NCBI GenBank assembly: GCA_004299545.1
Contig: SCRB01000774.1
Coordinates: 1-9,171, forward strand
Direction of reading: 5' to 3'
DNA: 9,171 bases
From: Rhizobiaceae bacterium
GTDB taxonomy: Bacteria; Pseudomonadota; Alphaproteobacteria; Rhizobiales; Rhizobiaceae
Part shown: one piece after another, positions 6,533 to 9,171 of the stretch
Layout of the letters: every line of letters begins with the position of its first letter
Numbering within the stretch: the stretch's first letter is position 1
Notes under the pieces: generated by a model
Told to the model about the DNA's origin: nothing
The model's database searches: none
Seen by the model: the letters and a program-made list of their open reading frames with translations, nothing else
Translations under genes and position numbers: made by a program

Positions 6533-7354
6533 ATGTCAGTCAAATGGCCGGGCGGAGCCCGGGTTGCCGTCATGTGGACATTCGACTTCGATGCCGAGTC
6601 CGTATGGCTGGCAAGAGACCCCGACAACGCGGATCGCCTGGGCGTTCTCTCGCAAGGCCTCTATGGCGCCAAGCGCGCCGTCCCGAAGCTGCTTGAGCTT
6701 CTGGCCGAGACGAAGATGCCCGCGACGTTCTTCGTTCCCGGATGGGTGGCCGAGCATCATACGGACAGATGCAAGGAAATCATCTACGCCGGGCATGAGA
6801 TCGGACATCATGGCTATTCACATGAATGGGCCGATCCCAGGCGTCCGGATGCCGAATGCGCCGATTTCGACCGCGGGTCCGAGGTGCTGGACAAGTTCCT
6901 CAATTACAAGCCGCGGGGATATCGTCCGCCCGCCGCGGAGATCGGCGCCAACACGATCAAGATGCTGGCCGATCGCGGCTTTCTCTACAATTCGAACATG
7001 CTGGACGACGTCTATCCCTACCGGCACCGCTTGCCTGACGGTCGTGTCGGCCCGGTCGAGCTTCCGACACATTGGGCGATAGGCGACGCCAACTATGCCA
7101 TGACCTCCATACGCCATCCGCGAACCATCCAGACCAACGACCATATCTTCACGATCTGGAAGGATGAATTCGACGAATTGTGCCAATGGGGTGGCCTGTT
7201 CAACCTGGTTTTGCACCCGCAGGTCATCGGACGGCCTTCCCGTCTTGCGCTGCTGCGTCGCTTCATCGAATACACCACCCGCACGGACGGTGTCTGGCAC
7301 GCGACGGGAACCGCGGTCGCGGAAGCGTTCGCCGCGCAAGAGGAGAAAGGATAG
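6533..7354 (+). CDS. Polysaccharide-deacetylase-fold amide/imide hydrolase (NodB/PuuE/PgdA type), copy 2
   Basis: A 273-residue NodB-homology protein, a clear but distant paralogue of the gene at 3314-4153. Motifs in order: VMWTFDFDAES (13-23) with D18/D20; GHEIGHHGYSHE (87-98) with H93 and H97 as the metal-binding pair; GYRPPAAEIG (129-138) with R131; FLYNSNM (150-156); and LVLHPQVIGRP (225-235) with H228 as likely catalytic His. The first block has WTFDFDAESVWLAR and the protein has no leader or anchor, as in the cytoplasmic PuuE-like/cyclic-imide-hydrolase branch and unlike secreted chitin or peptidoglycan deacetylases. That branch assignment is from memory of the family and not computed. 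The gene sits between the binding-protein and permease genes of one transporter operon and ends eight bases before the next start. This placement strongly suggests it acts on the imported compound. Confidence 0.92.
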   Translation: MSVKWPGGARVAVMWTFDFDAESVWLARDPDNADRLGVLSQGLYGAKRAVPKLLELLAETKMPATFFVPGWVAEHHTDRCKEIIYAGHEIGHHGYSHEWADPRRPDAECADFDRGSEVLDKFLNYKPRGYRPPAAEIGANTIKMLADRGFLYNSNMLDDVYPYRHRLPDGRVGPVELPTHWAIGDANYAMTSIRHPRTIQTNDHIFTIWKDEFDELCQWGGLFNLVLHPQVIGRPSRLALLRRFIEYTTRTDGVWHATGTAVAEAFAAQEEKG

Positions 7355-7362
7355 CCGCGCCG

Positions 7363-8241
7363 ATGGTCCATCTGGTGCAGTCGCTGGTCGACGGCTTGAT
7401 GCAGGGGTCGGTGCTCTCGCTCGCCGCGGTGGGCTTCTCCCTGATCTTCGGCGTCATGGGCGTGGTCAACCTCAGCCATGGCATTATGGTCATCCTTGGC
7501 GCCTACATTGCCCTTCTGGCAAAACAGTTCCTGGGCCTTGACGCACTTGTGGCGCTTCCATTCGTTGCCGTGCTCTGCTTCCTCGCCAGCTATGGCTATG
7601 ACCGCATTATCGTCCATCCCGCCATCAGGCGCTCCAATCTTCTGTCGTCCCTTCTTGTCACTTATGGCGCGGCTCTGGTCATACAGAATGTCTTCACGCT
7701 GGCTTTCTCGCCGGATTTCCAGAGCCTTCGACCCGCTTATGCCAATGCGCATTTCCGGCTGGGAGGCGTGGTTTTCAACAGCCTGGACCTTATCAGCCTG
7801 GCTGCGAGCCTCATCCTGATCGCCCTTCTGTCGCTTGTCCTGAACCGTTTGCCCATCGGCCGCGTGATCAAGGCGACCGCCGAACAGAGCCTCGCCGCGC
7901 GTCTTTGCGGCGTCGACATCGATCGCATCTATGCCATCACCTTCGGCCTGGCGGGCGCCTTCGCCGGCGCCGCCGGCGTATTGATCGGGATGCTTTATCC
8001 GTTCTCTCCCGCCAGCCAGGAGCAATGGACGATCTACGGTTTTGCCGTCGTTGTGCTGGGAGGCATCGGCAGCGCTTCGGGAGCCCTGTTCGGGGGCCTT
8101 CTTCTGGGGATCATATCGACTCTGACGACGCAGTTCATCGGGGCAGCCTATCCGAACGCGATGGCCTTTCTCGTTCTCGTCCTGATGCTGGTCATTCGCC
8201 CGAACGGGATTCTGGGCAACGCTTTCAGCGGGTCACGCTGA
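7363..8241 (+). CDS. LivH-like ABC transporter inner-membrane permease
   Basis: A 292-residue permease of the branched-chain amino acid/amide family, one of the two membrane subunits of the importer. It starts like typical members: a short N-terminus, then GLMQGSVLSLAAVGFSLIFGVMGVVNLSHG (key part NLSHG at 36-40), followed by MVILGAYIA. About eight hydrophobic segments follow. The cytoplasmic ATPase-contact loop is at about 166-190 (GRVIKATAEQSLAARLCGVD), followed by GLAGAFAGAAGVLIGM. The end has GFAVVVLGGIGSASGALFGGLLLG and ...VIRPNGILG, all standard. The length matches the family. The ATG at 7363 gives the normal N-terminus; AGGAGAAAGG at 7341-7350 lies 12-17 bases upstream, rather far. An in-frame extension to 7180 overlaps the deacetylase gene and is unlike the family. 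Its stop overlaps the next gene's ATG by one base. Confidence 0.95.
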   Translation: MVHLVQSLVDGLMQGSVLSLAAVGFSLIFGVMGVVNLSHGIMVILGAYIALLAKQFLGLDALVALPFVAVLCFLASYGYDRIIVHPAIRRSNLLSSLLVTYGAALVIQNVFTLAFSPDFQSLRPAYANAHFRLGGVVFNSLDLISLAASLILIALLSLVLNRLPIGRVIKATAEQSLAARLCGVDIDRIYAITFGLAGAFAGAAGVLIGMLYPFSPASQEQWTIYGFAVVVLGGIGSASGALFGGLLLGIISTLTTQFIGAAYPNAMAFLVLVLMLVIRPNGILGNAFSGSR

Positions 8242-9171
8242 TGATTTTGGCGGGCTCCTCGAACGTGAAATGGCTGCTGGCCGTCATCGTGCTTGCGATC
8301 GTGCTGGCATTCGTTCCCGCCGGCGCGTCACCCTTCGCGCTGCGTGTCGCGCAGACCGTGCTTTTCGGTGCCGCGTTGGCCACGGCCTGGAACATCCTTG
8401 GCGGCTTCGCCGGATATTGGAGCTTCGGCAACGCCGCCTTTCTCGGGCTCGGCGCATTCACCGCCGCTCTACTGCAGGAGCATGTGCAGATCGCGGAACC
8501 GGCCATGCGGTTTGTCCTCAGCGTTGCCGCTGGCGGCGCGGCCGCGACGGTCTTCGCCCTTGTGATCGGCTATCCGCTGCTGCGGCTGAGGGGAGCCTAT
8601 TTCGCCATCGCGATGCTGGGCGTCTCGCTTGTCCTGAGCGAGCTTTCGGCCAATGTCGACCTGTTCGAGGGAGCGCTTGGCATCAACCTCGAACCGGTAA
8701 CCGACGCGGCTCCGGAGGTTTTCTTCTATTACGTCTTTCTCGTGCTGGCGCTCGGCAGCCTGTGTGTTGCCGCGCTCGTTCGCTATTCAAGGCTGGGCTA
8801 TGGTCTGATCGCGATCCGCGAAGACGAGGACACCGCCCGCATGCTCGGCGTGCCGACGGAGCGCTTCAAGCTTCTCGCCTTCGTTCTCAGCGCCCTTCTA
8901 ACGGGTCTCGCGGGAGCCGCCTACGCCTTCAGCCTCGGCTATATCGCGACATCTTCGGTGTTCCGCCCCGACCTTTCCTTTTCGATCATCGTCTTTGCCT
9001 TGCTCGGCGGCATGGGAACGCTGTTCGGGCCGTGGCTGGGAGCGGCAATCATGACGATCCTCACCCAGGTTGTGCTGGGGAGTTTCCTCCAGGTCCACAT
9101 GATGATGACGGGCGGCATCATCATCGCGCTTGTTTTCCTCCTGCCAGGAGTCCCATCAGGCCTCGTGGCAG
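8241..9171 (+). CDS. LivM-like ABC transporter inner-membrane permease, 3' end outside window
   Basis: The second membrane subunit of the importer; 310 codons are visible and the end is cut by the window edge, probably near the natural C-terminus. The ATG overlaps the previous stop (TGATG), a layout typical of translational coupling that would give matched amounts of the two permeases. Family signatures: TAWNILGGFAGYWSFGNAAF (49-67), the LivM counterpart of the GY-S-GHAAF motif, here with Asn in place of the usual His; LRGAYFAIAMLG (116-127); the ATPase-contact loop GLIAIREDEDTARMLGVP (188-205) followed by KLLAFVLSALLTGLAGA; and ALLGGMGTLFGPWLGA (253-268). Multiple hydrophobic segments span the length. 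The cognate LivG- and LivF-like ATPases are not in the window and would be expected right after it. Confidence 0.94.
   Translation, partial: MILAGSSNVKWLLAVIVLAIVLAFVPAGASPFALRVAQTVLFGAALATAWNILGGFAGYWSFGNAAFLGLGAFTAALLQEHVQIAEPAMRFVLSVAAGGAAATVFALVIGYPLLRLRGAYFAIAMLGVSLVLSELSANVDLFEGALGINLEPVTDAAPEVFFYYVFLVLALGSLCVAALVRYSRLGYGLIAIREDEDTARMLGVPTERFKLLAFVLSALLTGLAGAAYAFSLGYIATSSVFRPDLSFSIIVFALLGGMGTLFGPWLGAAIMTILTQVVLGSFLQVHMMMTGGIIIALVFLLPGVPSGLVA

Noticed and set aside
6533..7354. Assignment as allantoinase PuuE or as nodulation NodB
   Set aside because: No uric acid/allantoin genes nearby for PuuE and no nod genes or nod boxes seen for NodB; only the shared fold is supported.
7180..7362. 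N-terminal extension of the LivH-like permease
   Set aside because: Overlaps the deacetylase gene out of frame and is unlike the family N-terminus, which begins at 7363.
7093..8025. Minus-strand open frame (310 codons) across the deacetylase/permease junction
   Set aside because: Spans two well-supported plus-strand genes. Its low-complexity charged translation is typical of the antisense of membrane protein genes.

Overview
The window looks like an alphaproteobacterial chromosome or large replicon, most likely a member of the Hyphomicrobiales (rhizobia, Agrobacterium, Brucella-like). By eye the DNA is about 60% G+C, with strongly GC-biased third codon positions. The gene content also fits: a hydrophobic amino acid/amide-type (HAAT, Liv-type) ABC importer, an IclR regulator and a penicillin-acylase-family amidase, all common in the accessory catabolic loci of that group. 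This placement is inferred from style and gene families. No rRNA, tRNA or other marker gene is present.

Layout: (1) 1-775, minus strand: 3' truncated gene for a multi-pass membrane protein, possibly O-antigen ligase/polymerase-like. It is separated by 133 bp from the rest and probably unrelated to it. (2) 909-4153, minus strand: a two-gene unit encoding a polysaccharide-deacetylase-like (NodB/PuuE fold) hydrolase, then a penicillin-acylase-family Ntn hydrolase. (3) 4355-5143, minus strand: an IclR-family regulator. (4) 5274-9171, plus strand: a tight operon of a Tat-exported Liv-type substrate-binding protein, a second deacetylase-like hydrolase, a LivH-like permease and a LivM-like permease that runs off the window. 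The two ATPases expected for such a transporter are not in view and would be expected just downstream.

The genes read as one catabolic locus. The binding protein and permeases would import a small amide-, imide- or N-acyl-containing compound. Three C-N bond hydrolases without export signals would then open it in the cytoplasm, and the IclR protein would sense the substrate or a product. Supporting this, the two intergenic regions that should carry the promoters of both arms each contain a copy of the same interrupted palindrome, RTATYGCNNNGYRATAY, at 5180-5196 and 4280-4296. I propose it as the operator of the IclR protein. The actual substrate cannot be read from the sequence.

No stretch without a gene exceeds about 200 bp. 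No mobile elements, CRISPR arrays or RNA genes were seen.
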